A stretch of DNA of 8,804 bases from Desulfomicrobium sp. (GTDB taxonomy: Bacteria > Desulfobacterota > Desulfovibrionia > Desulfovibrionales > Desulfomicrobiaceae), in the NCBI GenBank assembly GCA_003542385.1, contig DPKT01000149.1, positions 679 to 9,482 of the forward strand. Direction: 5' to 3'. The notes beneath the pieces were generated by a model. The model saw only the letters and a list, made by a program, of their open reading frames with translations. It was not told where the DNA came from and made no database searches. Shown in pieces: positions 1-7,160 of this stretch (position 1 is its first letter; the number at the start of each line of letters is the position of its first letter). Position numbers and translations under genes: made by a program.

Positions 1-155
1 GCGCCGAAGATGCCGATGACCGCCATGATGATGCTCATGGCCAAGCCCCCCAGGGGGCCCTGGGGATAGGCCCCGAAGAGCAGGTAGTCGAAATTCCTCC
101 AGACCACTCCCCAGTTGGAGAAGAGGCCGACGAACCAGGTCACGAATGCGTCCAT
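1..155 (-). CDS. Amino-acid ABC transporter permease, N-terminal part (cut by window edge)
   Basis: Partial gene: only the first 51 codons are inside the window, and the rest lies beyond the left edge. The visible protein begins MDAFVTWFVGLFSNWGVVWR and has a short amphipathic start. A GPLGGLAMSIIMAVIGIFG stretch (about residues 33-51) follows that looks like the beginning of the first membrane helix of a HisM/GltK-type inner-membrane permease. The start is well fixed: a full-strength Shine-Dalgarno (AGGAGG, 161-166) lies 5 bases before the ATG and overlaps the stop codon of the preceding permease, so the two are probably translationally coupled. As the fourth gene of the uptake operon it would supply the second subunit of a heterodimeric membrane channel. 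The EAA loop that would confirm the family is not visible, so the call rests largely on context and on the hydrophobic start. Confidence 0.8.
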   Translation of the reverse strand, partial: MDAFVTWFVGLFSNWGVVWRNFDYLLFGAYPQGPLGGLAMSIIMAVIGIFG

Positions 156-160
156 GCCTC

Positions 161-166
161 CCTCCT
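161..166 (-). promoter_or_regulatory. Strong ribosome binding site overlapping a stop codon
   Basis: On the minus strand AGGAGG sits 5 bases before the ATG at 153-155. It shares bases with the TAG stop (165-167) of the upstream permease. Ribosomes finishing the first permease would be placed directly on the start of the second, which suits subunits needed in equal amounts. Confidence 0.75.
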
Positions 167-866
167 AGCGGCTGCTCACGCGCAGGCAGCGTTTATTGTA
201 CTGGTTGATGGCGAGGGAGATCAGAAGCGACAGGGACAGGTACATGAGCGTCGAGACGGTGAAGGCCTCGAAGCCGTGGAAGGTGTGGGCCTCCACCTGC
301 CGCGCCATGTAGGTCAACTCCATGACGCCGATGGTCATGGCCAGGGAGGAGTTCTTGATGAGGTTCAAAAACTGGCTGATGAGCGGCGGAATGATGATCC
401 GGAAGGCCTGGGGCAGGATGACGTACCCCATGGCCTGCATGAATGTCAGGCCGGTGGCCCGCGAGGCCTCGAGCTGGGTCTTGGGGATCGACAGGATGCC
501 CGAGCGCAGCTCTTCGGCGATGAAGGCCGCGGTGTAGGTGCTCAGGGCGATGACGCCGGTGGCGAACTCGATGTTCTGCCTGTAGAGCCATTCCTTGAAG
601 AAACCGGGCAGCATGGGGTCCGAGCCGAAGTACCAGAAGAATATCTGGACCACCAAGGGCGTGTTGCGGAAAAACTCGATGTAGCCCACCGAGAACCAGA
701 CCAGCGGCTTGACCCTGGAAAGGCGCATCACGGTCAGGAGCGTGCCCATGAGCAGAGCCAGGATGATGGACAGCCCTGATAGCTGCAGGGTCACGGACAG
801 GCCGTCGATGAACCACCTGCCGTATTCGCCGGAAAAGATGAGTGCCCAGTTGAACTTGTAATTCAT
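165..866 (-). CDS. Polar amino-acid ABC transporter permease (GltJ/HisQ type)
   Basis: Inner-membrane channel subunit of an amino-acid importer of the polar amino-acid (HisM/GlnP) family, 233 residues, normal for the family. Hydrophobic helices are visible at about residues 21-47, 71-81, 103-118, 144-180 and 203-220. The family-typical EFFRNTPLVVQ stretch is at 64-74. The cytoplasmic EAA loop that docks on the ATPase is at about 133-160 (EASRATGL, then VILPQAFRIIIPP), followed by the usual NLIKNSSLAMTIG at 168-180. The overall pattern resembles E. coli GltJ, suggesting acidic amino acids, but permeases alone do not fix specificity. It is third in the operon, 84 bp after the binding-protein gene, and its RBS is weak (AGG 5 bases before the ATG). 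The gap holds a hairpin that could lower its expression relative to the binding protein. Its stop overlaps the RBS of the next permease. Confidence 0.93.
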   Translation of the reverse strand: MNYKFNWALIFSGEYGRWFIDGLSVTLQLSGLSIILALLMGTLLTVMRLSRVKPLVWFSVGYIEFFRNTPLVVQIFFWYFGSDPMLPGFFKEWLYRQNIEFATGVIALSTYTAAFIAEELRSGILSIPKTQLEASRATGLTFMQAMGYVILPQAFRIIIPPLISQFLNLIKNSSLAMTIGVMELTYMARQVEAHTFHGFEAFTVSTLMYLSLSLLISLAINQYNKRCLRVSSR

Positions 867-901
867 GCGCGCCTGTGCGGGTCTCGGGGTGATCGTGGGG
901 A

Positions 902-929
902 TGCGGCCACCCCGTCTGGGATGGCCGCA
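902..929 (-). promoter_or_regulatory. Inter-cistronic hairpin between binding-protein and permease genes
   Basis: An 8-bp perfect inverted repeat (TGCGGCCA at 902-909, TGGCCGCA at 922-929) can be extended inside by three more G-C pairs (911-913 with 918-920) closing a 4-base loop, with one C/A mismatch between the two parts. In the minus-strand transcript it starts 22 bases after the binding-protein stop. It is followed by CCCC rather than a U-run, so it is not a standard intrinsic terminator. Stem-loops at this position in solute-uptake operons often protect the 3' end of the binding-protein message or cause partial termination. That role is inferred here. Confidence 0.6.
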
Positions 930-950
930 CTCTTCGTCGGGAATTGCCGC

Positions 951-1772
951 TTAGGGCCAGATTTCCATCTGCCAGGTCAGCGGGATGTAGAACTTGGTCT
1001 TCTCGCCGAACCACTTGTCGTAGAGCTTCTGGTATTCGCCGGACTTCCACATCTCCATGAGGGTGATGTTCACGAAGTCGCGGAAGTCGGAGTCGTTCTC
1101 GGGCAGGCCGATGCCGTAAGGCTCGGCGGCGATGTCCTCGCCGACGATGGCGAAGTTGTCCGGGTTCTCGTCGGAGTTGCGGATGCCCAGAAGGATGGGG
1201 GCGTCGGTGGTCACGGCCACGACCTTGCCCTGCTTCATGGCCAGGAAGGCCTCGGGGTAGGTCTCGAAGGACACGACTTCACAGGCGGGCTGGGCCTTCT
1301 TGACGTTCTGCTCGGAGGTGGAACCCTTGGCCGAGCCGACCTTCTTGCCGGCCAGGTCGGCCACGGACTTGATGCCCGAGTCCTTCTTGACCAGGAGCTT
1401 CTGGGCGGCCGGGAAATACGTGATGGAGAAGTCGACCTTCTCTTCGCGCTCGATCTTGTGGGTCATGGTCCCCGCGATCAGGTCGATGGCGCCCTGCTCC
1501 AGCATGGGGATGCGCGTGGCGGATGTTATGGGCTTGAGTTCAAGCTTGACGCCGAGCTTGGCGGCCAGGGCGGCGCAGATGTCGGGTTCGAAGCCGACGA
1601 GCTGCTTCGTGTTCTCGTCGACGTAGCCGAAGGGCGGCTGGGAGTCCTTGACGCCGGCGATCAGCGTTCCGCGCGCCTTGATGTCGTCCAGTTTGCCGGC
1701 GAAGGCGCCGGGCAGGCCCAGGAAGAACGAGGCGACAACCATCAACAATGCCACTTTCCACATTTTCGTCAT
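951..1772 (-). CDS. Periplasmic amino-acid-binding protein of ABC importer (SBP family 3, GltI/PEB1-like)
   Basis: Periplasmic receptor that captures the amino acid and delivers it to the permease pair; 273 residues. Residues 1-25 form a signal peptide: K3 and K6, a hydrophobic core at 7-20, and an AFA cleavage site before G26. No lipobox cysteine is present, so the mature protein should be soluble. Family-3 signatures follow: GFEPDICAALAAKLG (60-74), TSATRIPMLEQGAIDLI (83-99), TMTHKIEREEKVDFS (102-116), GSTSE (150-154) and TTDAPILLG (188-196). R87, the GST loop and D190 correspond to the usual ligand carboxylate- and amino-group contacts. The TSxxRIP...ER pattern and C-terminal KLYDKWFGE resemble GltI and PEB1a, so glutamate/aspartate is the best guess, not proven. 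The start has a good RBS (CTTTCCTC on the plus strand, 1777-1784, read as GAGGAAAG). It lies 32 bp after the ATPase gene. Confidence 0.93.
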   Translation of the reverse strand: MTKMWKVALLMVVASFFLGLPGAFAGKLDDIKARGTLIAGVKDSQPPFGYVDENTKQLVGFEPDICAALAAKLGVKLELKPITSATRIPMLEQGAIDLIAGTMTHKIEREEKVDFSITYFPAAQKLLVKKDSGIKSVADLAGKKVGSAKGSTSEQNVKKAQPACEVVSFETYPEAFLAMKQGKVVAVTTDAPILLGIRNSDENPDNFAIVGEDIAAEPYGIGLPENDSDFRDFVNITLMEMWKSGEYQKLYDKWFGEKTKFYIPLTWQMEIWP

Positions 1773-1804
1773 GACACTTTCCTCACGTTGCAGGTTTTAT
1801 GGGT

Positions 1805-2533
<729 letters not shown>

Positions 2534-2540
2534 GCATGGG

Positions 2541-2544
2541 TCCT
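2541..2544 (-). promoter_or_regulatory. Ribosome binding site deciding the ATPase start
   Basis: AGGA on the minus strand is 7 bases from the ATG at 2531-2533. A different, out-of-frame ATG lies only 3 bases from it, and the in-frame ATG at 2525-2527 is 13 bases away. The 2533 start is therefore favoured. Confidence 0.6.
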
Positions 2545-2602
2545 GTCGTGATCGGGGTTGATGCGGTTTGGCGATGCCCAGGGGCAACGATGGAAGCAAG
2601 AA

Positions 2603-2631
2603 ACCCTATTTGGCCATGGCTTTTTTGTCAA
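2603..2631 (-). promoter_or_regulatory. Sigma-70-type promoter of the amino-acid uptake operon
   Basis: On the minus strand a perfect -35 box TTGACA (2626-2631) is separated by exactly 17 bp from TAGGGT (2603-2608), which matches three of six -10 consensus positions, including the key TA...T. Transcription would start near 2596, giving an untranslated leader of roughly 63 bases before the ATPase start. The spacer contains the 8-bp palindrome GCCATGGC (2613-2620), which could be an operator. The promoter lies about 115 bp beyond the argD terminator, consistent with an independent transcription unit. Confidence 0.75.
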
Positions 2632-2744
2632 ATCAGCGCGGTGGAAAGCCGTTCGGGATGTTTTTCAGCCGGTGGATGGGGCGAGGTCCGGGATTGTGGA
2701 CTCCTGGAATGTCAAGGTGTTGTGGCTGGTTCTTCGGGCAGGGC

Positions 2745-2780
2745 GTAAAGAAAAGGCCAAGGAGCCGGAGTTCCTTGGCC
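2745..2780 (-). terminator. Rho-independent terminator of dut-argD
   Basis: In the minus-strand transcript a perfect 9-bp stem (plus-strand GGCCAAGGA at 2755-2763 pairing with TCCTTGGCC at 2772-2780) with an 8-base loop is followed directly by TTTTCTTT (2747-2754). It begins 22 bases after the argD stop. No U-run follows the stem in the rightward direction, so it acts leftward only. It separates dut-argD from the uptake operon downstream. Confidence 0.92.
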
Positions 2781-2802
2781 GAATCGGTGACAATTTTGAA
2801 AA

Positions 2803-3996
2803 TCAGGCTGTGGCCAGGACGGATTCCAGGGCGTCTGCGAAGGCGTCAAGCTCCTCCTCGGTGATGACCAGCGGTGGGAGCAGGCGCAGGACAGTATCCT
2901 GGGTCAGGTTGAGGACGAAACCCTTGTCCAGCAGCGCCCTCCAGACGTCCGCCCCGGGGGCGGTCAGTTCGATGCCGACCATCATTCCGTGCACGCGCAC
3001 GTCGGCGATGCGCTCCGGGAACCTCTCCCTGACGGCCGCGAGCCTGCCGCGGAGGTGTTCGCCCAGCTGTGCCGCGCGACCGCAGAGATCGTCGCGCTCG
3101 ATGATCTCGATGACCTTCTTCGCCACGGCCGAGATCAGTGCGTTGCCGCCGAAGGTCGTGCCATGGCTGCCGGGGGGAAAGCCCTTGGAGACCTCCTCGG
3201 TGCACATGACCGCGCCCATGGGCAGGCCGCCGGCCAGCCCCTTGGCCACGGTGACCACGTCGGGCCGCAGGCCCAGATGCTGGTGGGCCCAGAATTTTCC
3301 GGTGCGGCCAACGCCCGTCTGGATCTCGTCGATCATGAGCAGCACGCCCCGCTCGGAGCACAGGGCGGCCAACCCCCGGGCATAGTCCTCGGGCAGCGGT
3401 TTGACCCCGCCTTCGCCCTGGATCATCTCGATGAGCACGGCGGCCGTGCGGTCGTTCATGGCGGCCTTCATGGCCTCCAGATCACCGAAGGGAACGGTCA
3501 CGAACCCTTCGGGCAGGGGGCCGAAGCCGGTCTTGATCTTGTCCTGGCCCGTGGCCGTGAGGGTGGCCAGGGTCCGGCCGTGGAAGGAGCCCGTGACGGT
3601 GATGATCTCGTAGCGCTCCTGGCCCCGTCCCTCGCGCATGTAGCGCCGGGCCAGCTTGATGGCGCCCTCGTTGGCCTCGGCCCCGGAGTTGCAGAAGAAG
3701 ACGCGTTCGAGGTGGCACGTCCCGAGAAGCTTCTTGGCCAGTTCGACCTGCTCCTCCTGGTAGAAGAGGTTGGAGACGTGGATGAGCTTCTTGGCCTGCG
3801 CGCAGATGACATCCACCAGTTCGGGGTGGGAATGTCCCAGGTTGCAGACGGCTATGCCGGCCAGCAGGTCGGTGTAGACCTTGCCTTCGGGGGAGAAGAG
3901 CCTGGTGCCCTGTCCGCGGTTGACGGCCAGGGGGTAGCGTGCATAGGTCCGGCAGAGGGCCGCCGCGTCGCATTTCTGTATTTCTTCGGAATTCAT
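2803..3996 (-). CDS. argD: Acetylornithine aminotransferase
   Basis: Cytoplasmic PLP-dependent class-III aminotransferase of arginine synthesis. It interconverts N-acetylglutamate semialdehyde plus glutamate and N2-acetylornithine plus 2-oxoglutarate, and in many bacteria also serves succinyl-diaminopimelate formation for lysine. The 397-residue length is typical. Visible motifs are NSGAEANEGAIKLAR (103-117), with the phosphate-binding GA turn, and the ring-stacking FHGR (138-141). Others are MIDEIQTGVGRTG (221-233) with cofactor-anchoring D223, AKGLAGGLPMGA (251-262) with Schiff-base lysine K252, GTTFGGN (279-285) and the carboxylate-binding R371 in RLLPPLV. The start has AGGAG (4003-4007) 6 bases upstream. 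It is preceded by dut at 21 bp and closed by a strong terminator, so dut-argD look co-transcribed. Ornithine and 4-aminobutyrate aminotransferases are close relatives, but the length and motif wording favour ArgD. Confidence 0.94.
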   Translation of the reverse strand: MNSEEIQKCDAAALCRTYARYPLAVNRGQGTRLFSPEGKVYTDLLAGIAVCNLGHSHPELVDVICAQAKKLIHVSNLFYQEEQVELAKKLLGTCHLERVFFCNSGAEANEGAIKLARRYMREGRGQERYEIITVTGSFHGRTLATLTATGQDKIKTGFGPLPEGFVTVPFGDLEAMKAAMNDRTAAVLIEMIQGEGGVKPLPEDYARGLAALCSERGVLLMIDEIQTGVGRTGKFWAHQHLGLRPDVVTVAKGLAGGLPMGAVMCTEEVSKGFPPGSHGTTFGGNALISAVAKKVIEIIERDDLCGRAAQLGEHLRGRLAAVRERFPERIADVRVHGMMVGIELTAPGADVWRALLDKGFVLNLTQDTVLRLLPPLVITEEELDAFADALESVLATA

Positions 3997-4017
3997 GTCG
4001 CACTCCTGGTGATGATG

Positions 4018-4494
4018 TCAGAGGGAACCTGTGTGCCCGAATCCTCCGGCGCCGCGGGAGGTCTCCGTGAGGGACTGCTCGGCAACGATGAGGGCCCGGA
4101 CGATGGGTTGGAACACGAGCTGGGCGATGCGCTGGCCGCGGGTCACGGTGCGGGTCTGGTCCGAGGTGTTCAGCAGGCTGACCAGGATCTCGCCGCGATA
4201 GTCGGGATCGATGACGCCCACGCCCTGGCTGACCACGAGCCCGTCCTTGGTGCCCAGCCCGCTGCGGGAATAGACAAAGCCGGCCACTCCCGGCATCGTG
4301 CATTCCACCGCGATGCCCGTGGGGAATCGGTGCCGTCCCCCCGGGGGAATTTTGACCTCGGCTTCCGCCATGCAGGCCCGCAGATCGATGCCCGCCGAGC
4401 CCTCAGTGGCGTAGGCGAACTTCTCCGGCGGGCAGGTTTCCGAAAGGAAACGGACTTTGACCTCAACCGTGACATTTCCGGCACAGGGATTCAT
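4018..4494 (-). CDS. dut: Deoxyuridine 5'-triphosphate nucleotidohydrolase (dUTPase)
   Basis: Hydrolyses dUTP to dUMP and pyrophosphate, keeping uracil out of DNA and feeding dTMP synthesis; a homotrimeric cytoplasmic enzyme. All five trimeric-dUTPase motifs are present: I, EGSAGIDLRA (31-40); II, SRSGLGTKDG (76-85); III, GVGVIDPDYRGEI (91-103) with catalytic D96; IV, RGQRIAQLVF (119-128); V, the C-terminal SRGAGGFGHTG (146-156) that closes over the nucleotide. The length, 158 residues, is normal. I chose the ATG at 4492-4494 because AAGGAG (4500-4505) lies 5 bases before it. The frame remains open upstream to a GTG at 4548, but that would add 18 residues with no family similarity and would occupy most of the divergent gap before glgP. 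It is the first gene of the dut-argD unit. Confidence 0.95.
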   Translation of the reverse strand: MNPCAGNVTVEVKVRFLSETCPPEKFAYATEGSAGIDLRACMAEAEVKIPPGGRHRFPTGIAVECTMPGVAGFVYSRSGLGTKDGLVVSQGVGVIDPDYRGEILVSLLNTSDQTRTVTRGQRIAQLVFQPIVRALIVAEQSLTETSRGAGGFGHTGSL

Positions 4495-4568
4495 TTCTTC
4501 TCCTTGGCATGCTAGCAGTCGAAGCGGACGCATGCAGGAACGCGTCACATTTTCAATACGGGGGAATT
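4495..4568. promoter_or_regulatory. Divergent intergenic region between dut and glgP
   Basis: These 74 bp must contain the start signals for both the leftward dut-argD and the rightward glgP unit, unless promoters lie inside the opposing genes. No strong consensus promoter is visible. A TTGAAA on the minus strand (4550-4555) could be a -35 for dut but lacks a good -10 at 16-18 bp. TTCAAT (4552-4557) is a weak -10 for glgP. Two copies of the palindrome GCATGC (4507-4512 and 4530-4535) sit 23 bp apart, centre to centre. The dut RBS is at 4500-4505. The glgP RBS is GGGGG at 4560-4564, needing one G-U pair. Confidence 0.5.
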
Positions 4569-7157
4569 ATGCAGCCAATGCATGTGTATACGGTCGTACC
4601 CAAGCTTCCTGAGAAGCTCCAGCCCCTCAAGCGGCTGGCCGCCAATCTCTATTTCTCCTGGCAGCACGAGATCGAGGACCTCTTCGCCCAGATCGACAGG
4701 GACTTGTGGGAGAAGAGCGAGCACAACCCGGTCTGGTTTCTGAACCACTTGCCCCAGAGCACTCTGGAAGAACTGGGGGAGGATGAATTCTTTCTGGATC
4801 GTCTGTCAACCATTGTGGCGGGGTTCGAGAAGTACGTGTCCCGGCGCGGGCCCATGACGGGCCTCGAAGCGCAGGAGGAGGGGCCCGTCGTGGCCTACTT
4901 CAGCGCCGAATACGGCCTGGCCCAGTGCCTGCCCGTCTATTCCGGGGGCCTCGGCGTCCTGGCCGGTGACCATCTCAAGTCGGCCAGCGACCTGAACATT
5001 CCCCTGGTGGGCATCGGCCTGTGCTACCAAAGGGGCTTCTTCCGGCAGTACCTGACCCACGACGGCTGGCAGCAGGAGCGGTATCAGGCCAACGATTTCG
5101 AGCAGATGCCCCTTTTCCCGGTTCTCGACACCGACGGATGCCCCCTCAAGGTGCGCATCTACATGCAGGGCAAGCCCCTCTATTTCCGCATCTGGCGCGT
5201 GGAAGTGGGGCGGGTGCCCCTCTATCTCATGGATACCAACCTTCCCGAAAATTCCCCGGAGCGCAGGGAACTGACTTCCCAGCTGTACGGGGGGGACCTG
5301 GAGATGCGGCTCATGCAGGAGTACCTGCTGGGCATCGGCGGCATCAAGGCCCTGGGGGCCCTGGGCCTTTCACCGCGGGTCATCCACATGAACGAGGGGC
5401 ATTCGGCTTTCGCCGGTCTGGAACGCATCCGCGCCCTGATGGCCGACCGCAACCTGTCCTTCGAGGCGGCCCTGGAGGTCGTGGCCCAGAGTTCGGTCTT
5501 CACCACCCACACGCCGGTTCCCGCGGGCAACGACCGCTTTCCGCCCGAGCTCATGTCCAGGTACTTCCAGGAGTACGCGTCGGACCTCGGCCTGTCCTGG
5601 AAGGTCTTCCTGGCCCTGGGACGCGAAGACACCCGCAACGACGCCGAGCATTTCTGCATGACGGTGCTGGCCTTGCGCCTGTCGCGCTTCAACAACGGCG
5701 TCAGCCGCCTGCACGGCAAGGTCTCGCGCCACATGTGGTCCAAGGTCTGGCCCCAGTACCCCGAGGAGGACGTGCCCATCGGCTCCGTGACCAACGGCAT
5801 CCACTTCCCGACCTGGGTGGCCCCGGAGATGTCCGTGCTCTACGACCGCTTTCTCGGCCAGTCCTGGCGCGAGGACCCGGACTGCGAGCGCGTGGGCGAG
5901 AAGTTCGGGTCCATCCCCGACATCGAGCTGTGGCGGACCCACGAACGCCTGCGCGAGCGGCTCGTCGACTTCGTGCGGCGACGGCTCCAGCAGCAGATCA
6001 TGTCACGGGGCGGCCGGAGCTGGGAGCTCGAGGTTGCGGACAACGTGCTGAACCCCGAGGCCCTGACCATCGGCTTCGCCCGCCGTTTCGCCTCCTACAA
6101 GCGGGCCTACCTGCTGCTCAAGGACGCCGATCGCCTCAAGCGCCTCGTCGCCGATCCCGCCCGGCCCGTGCAATTCGTCTTCGCGGGCAAGGCGCACCCC
6201 CGCGACAACGAGGGCAAGAAGATCATCCAGGACCTCGTCAGCCTCTGCCAGTCCAGCGAGTGCCGCCTGTCCATGGTCTTCCTCGAGGACTACGACATGC
6301 AGGTCGCGCGCTATCTGGTCCAGGGCTGCGACGTGTGGCTGAACAACCCGCGCCGTCCCCTGGAAGCCTGCGGAACCAGCGGCATGAAGGCCATGGCCAA
6401 CGGCGTGCTGAACCTGAGCACCCTGGACGGCTGGTGGGACGAGGCCTGGCGGCCCGACAACAGCGTGGGCTGGGCCATCGGCAACGCCGAGGAATACGAC
6501 GACGTGGAATACCAGGATTTCGTCGAGAGCCAGACCCTCTACAACATCCTGGAGAAGGATCTCATCCCGCTCTTCTACGACCGGGCCCAGGGCTCCTTCC
6601 CGCGGCGCTGGGTGCAGAAGATGAAGCAGGCCCTCAAATCCTTGGGGCCGGTCTTCAACGGGCACCGCATGGTCGAGGAGTACACCAAGCGGGCCTACCT
6701 GCCGTCGAGCATCAGCTACGGCAAGCTCGCGGTCGACGGCTACCGTCCGGCCATGGACCTGGCCGAGTGGCGCATGAACCTGCTGACCCACTGGGGGAAC
6801 CTCGACATCCGCAACGTGCAGTGCAACACCTCCCTGGAGATGTTCGTCGGCGAGAGCCTCGGCGTCAGCGCCGAGGTCCGGGTCGAAGGGCTGTCCATCG
6901 AGGACATCCGGGTCGAGATCTACACCGGGCCCCTGGATCACACGGGGGGCTTCGCCAGCCGCTCGACCTTCCCCATGAGCCCCGAGGAACGCACCGTTGA
7001 CGGCTGGTACGTCTACCGCGGCAAGGCCATGCCCATGGCCACGGGCAAGTTCGGCTTCACCGTGCGCATCCTGCCCAACCATCCGCTGCTGCGCGACGCC
7101 CACAGCCTGGGGCTCATCTACTGGGCCGACGAGCACTCGTCCCAGGGGCAGGCGTAG
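4569..7157 (+). CDS. glgP: Alpha-glucan (glycogen/maltodextrin) phosphorylase, DUF3417-containing type
   Basis: Glycosyltransferase family 35 enzyme that releases glucose 1-phosphate from alpha-1,4-glucan with inorganic phosphate; 862 residues, cytoplasmic. The N-terminal DUF3417 segment covers about 6-105 (YTVVPKLPEKLQPLKRLAAN, NLYFSWQHE). The catalytic part shows SAEYGL (112-117), YSGGLGVLAGDHL (124-136), THTPVPAG (313-320), phosphate-site RRFASYKR (505-512) with R506 and K511, and the cofactor site EACGTSGMKAMANG (599-612) with PLP lysine K607. The C-terminal domain (about 745-862) has the WGNLDIRNVQ and VRILPNHPLL wording of this bacterial/archaeal subfamily. The start at 4569 is chosen from GGGGG at 4560-4564 and the usual N-terminus; an ATG at 4509 would add 20 unrelated residues and reach toward the dut RBS. 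It is the first gene of the rightward unit; no other glycogen gene is in view. Confidence 0.94.
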   Translation: MQPMHVYTVVPKLPEKLQPLKRLAANLYFSWQHEIEDLFAQIDRDLWEKSEHNPVWFLNHLPQSTLEELGEDEFFLDRLSTIVAGFEKYVSRRGPMTGLEAQEEGPVVAYFSAEYGLAQCLPVYSGGLGVLAGDHLKSASDLNIPLVGIGLCYQRGFFRQYLTHDGWQQERYQANDFEQMPLFPVLDTDGCPLKVRIYMQGKPLYFRIWRVEVGRVPLYLMDTNLPENSPERRELTSQLYGGDLEMRLMQEYLLGIGGIKALGALGLSPRVIHMNEGHSAFAGLERIRALMADRNLSFEAALEVVAQSSVFTTHTPVPAGNDRFPPELMSRYFQEYASDLGLSWKVFLALGREDTRNDAEHFCMTVLALRLSRFNNGVSRLHGKVSRHMWSKVWPQYPEEDVPIGSVTNGIHFPTWVAPEMSVLYDRFLGQSWREDPDCERVGEKFGSIPDIELWRTHERLRERLVDFVRRRLQQQIMSRGGRSWELEVADNVLNPEALTIGFARRFASYKRAYLLLKDADRLKRLVADPARPVQFVFAGKAHPRDNEGKKIIQDLVSLCQSSECRLSMVFLEDYDMQVARYLVQGCDVWLNNPRRPLEACGTSGMKAMANGVLNLSTLDGWWDEAWRPDNSVGWAIGNAEEYDDVEYQDFVESQTLYNILEKDLIPLFYDRAQGSFPRRWVQKMKQALKSLGPVFNGHRMVEEYTKRAYLPSSISYGKLAVDGYRPAMDLAEWRMNLLTHWGNLDIRNVQCNTSLEMFVGESLGVSAEVRVEGLSIEDIRVEIYTGPLDHTGGFASRSTFPMSPEERTVDGWYVYRGKAMPMATGKFGFTVRILPNHPLLRDAHSLGLIYWADEHSSQGQA

Positions 7158-7160
7158 CCC

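Noticed and set aside
2534..2599. Upstream TTG start for the ATPase, adding 22 residues
   Set aside because: The TTG lies within a few bases of the predicted transcription start, has no RBS, and the extra residues have no family similarity.
2710..2715. Second TTGACA on the minus strand, upstream of the ATPase
   Set aside because: No acceptable -10 box lies 15-19 bp downstream, unlike the TTGACA at 2626-2631.
2534..2802. Possible small gene in the longest non-coding stretch (269 bp)
   Set aside because: Open frames here lack ribosome binding sites and plausible products. The stretch is accounted for by a terminator, a promoter and a leader.
2989..4515. 508-codon plus-strand frame opposite argD and dut
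   Set aside because: Composition typical of an antisense shadow. Both opposing genes have complete motif sets and good ribosome binding sites.
4495..4548. Upstream GTG or ATG starts for dut
   Set aside because: The start at 4494 has an AAGGAG 5 bases away and gives the normal dUTPase length; the extension would fill the divergent promoter region.
4509..4568. Upstream ATG start for glgP at 4509, adding 20 residues
   Set aside because: The homologous N-terminus begins at the 4569 ATG, which has GGGGG just upstream; the extra residues look like translated regulatory DNA.
5021..7000. 659-codon plus-strand frame overlapping glgP in another phase
   Set aside because: Arg/Pro/Gly-rich product without family character, entirely inside glgP, whose own frame carries all catalytic motifs.
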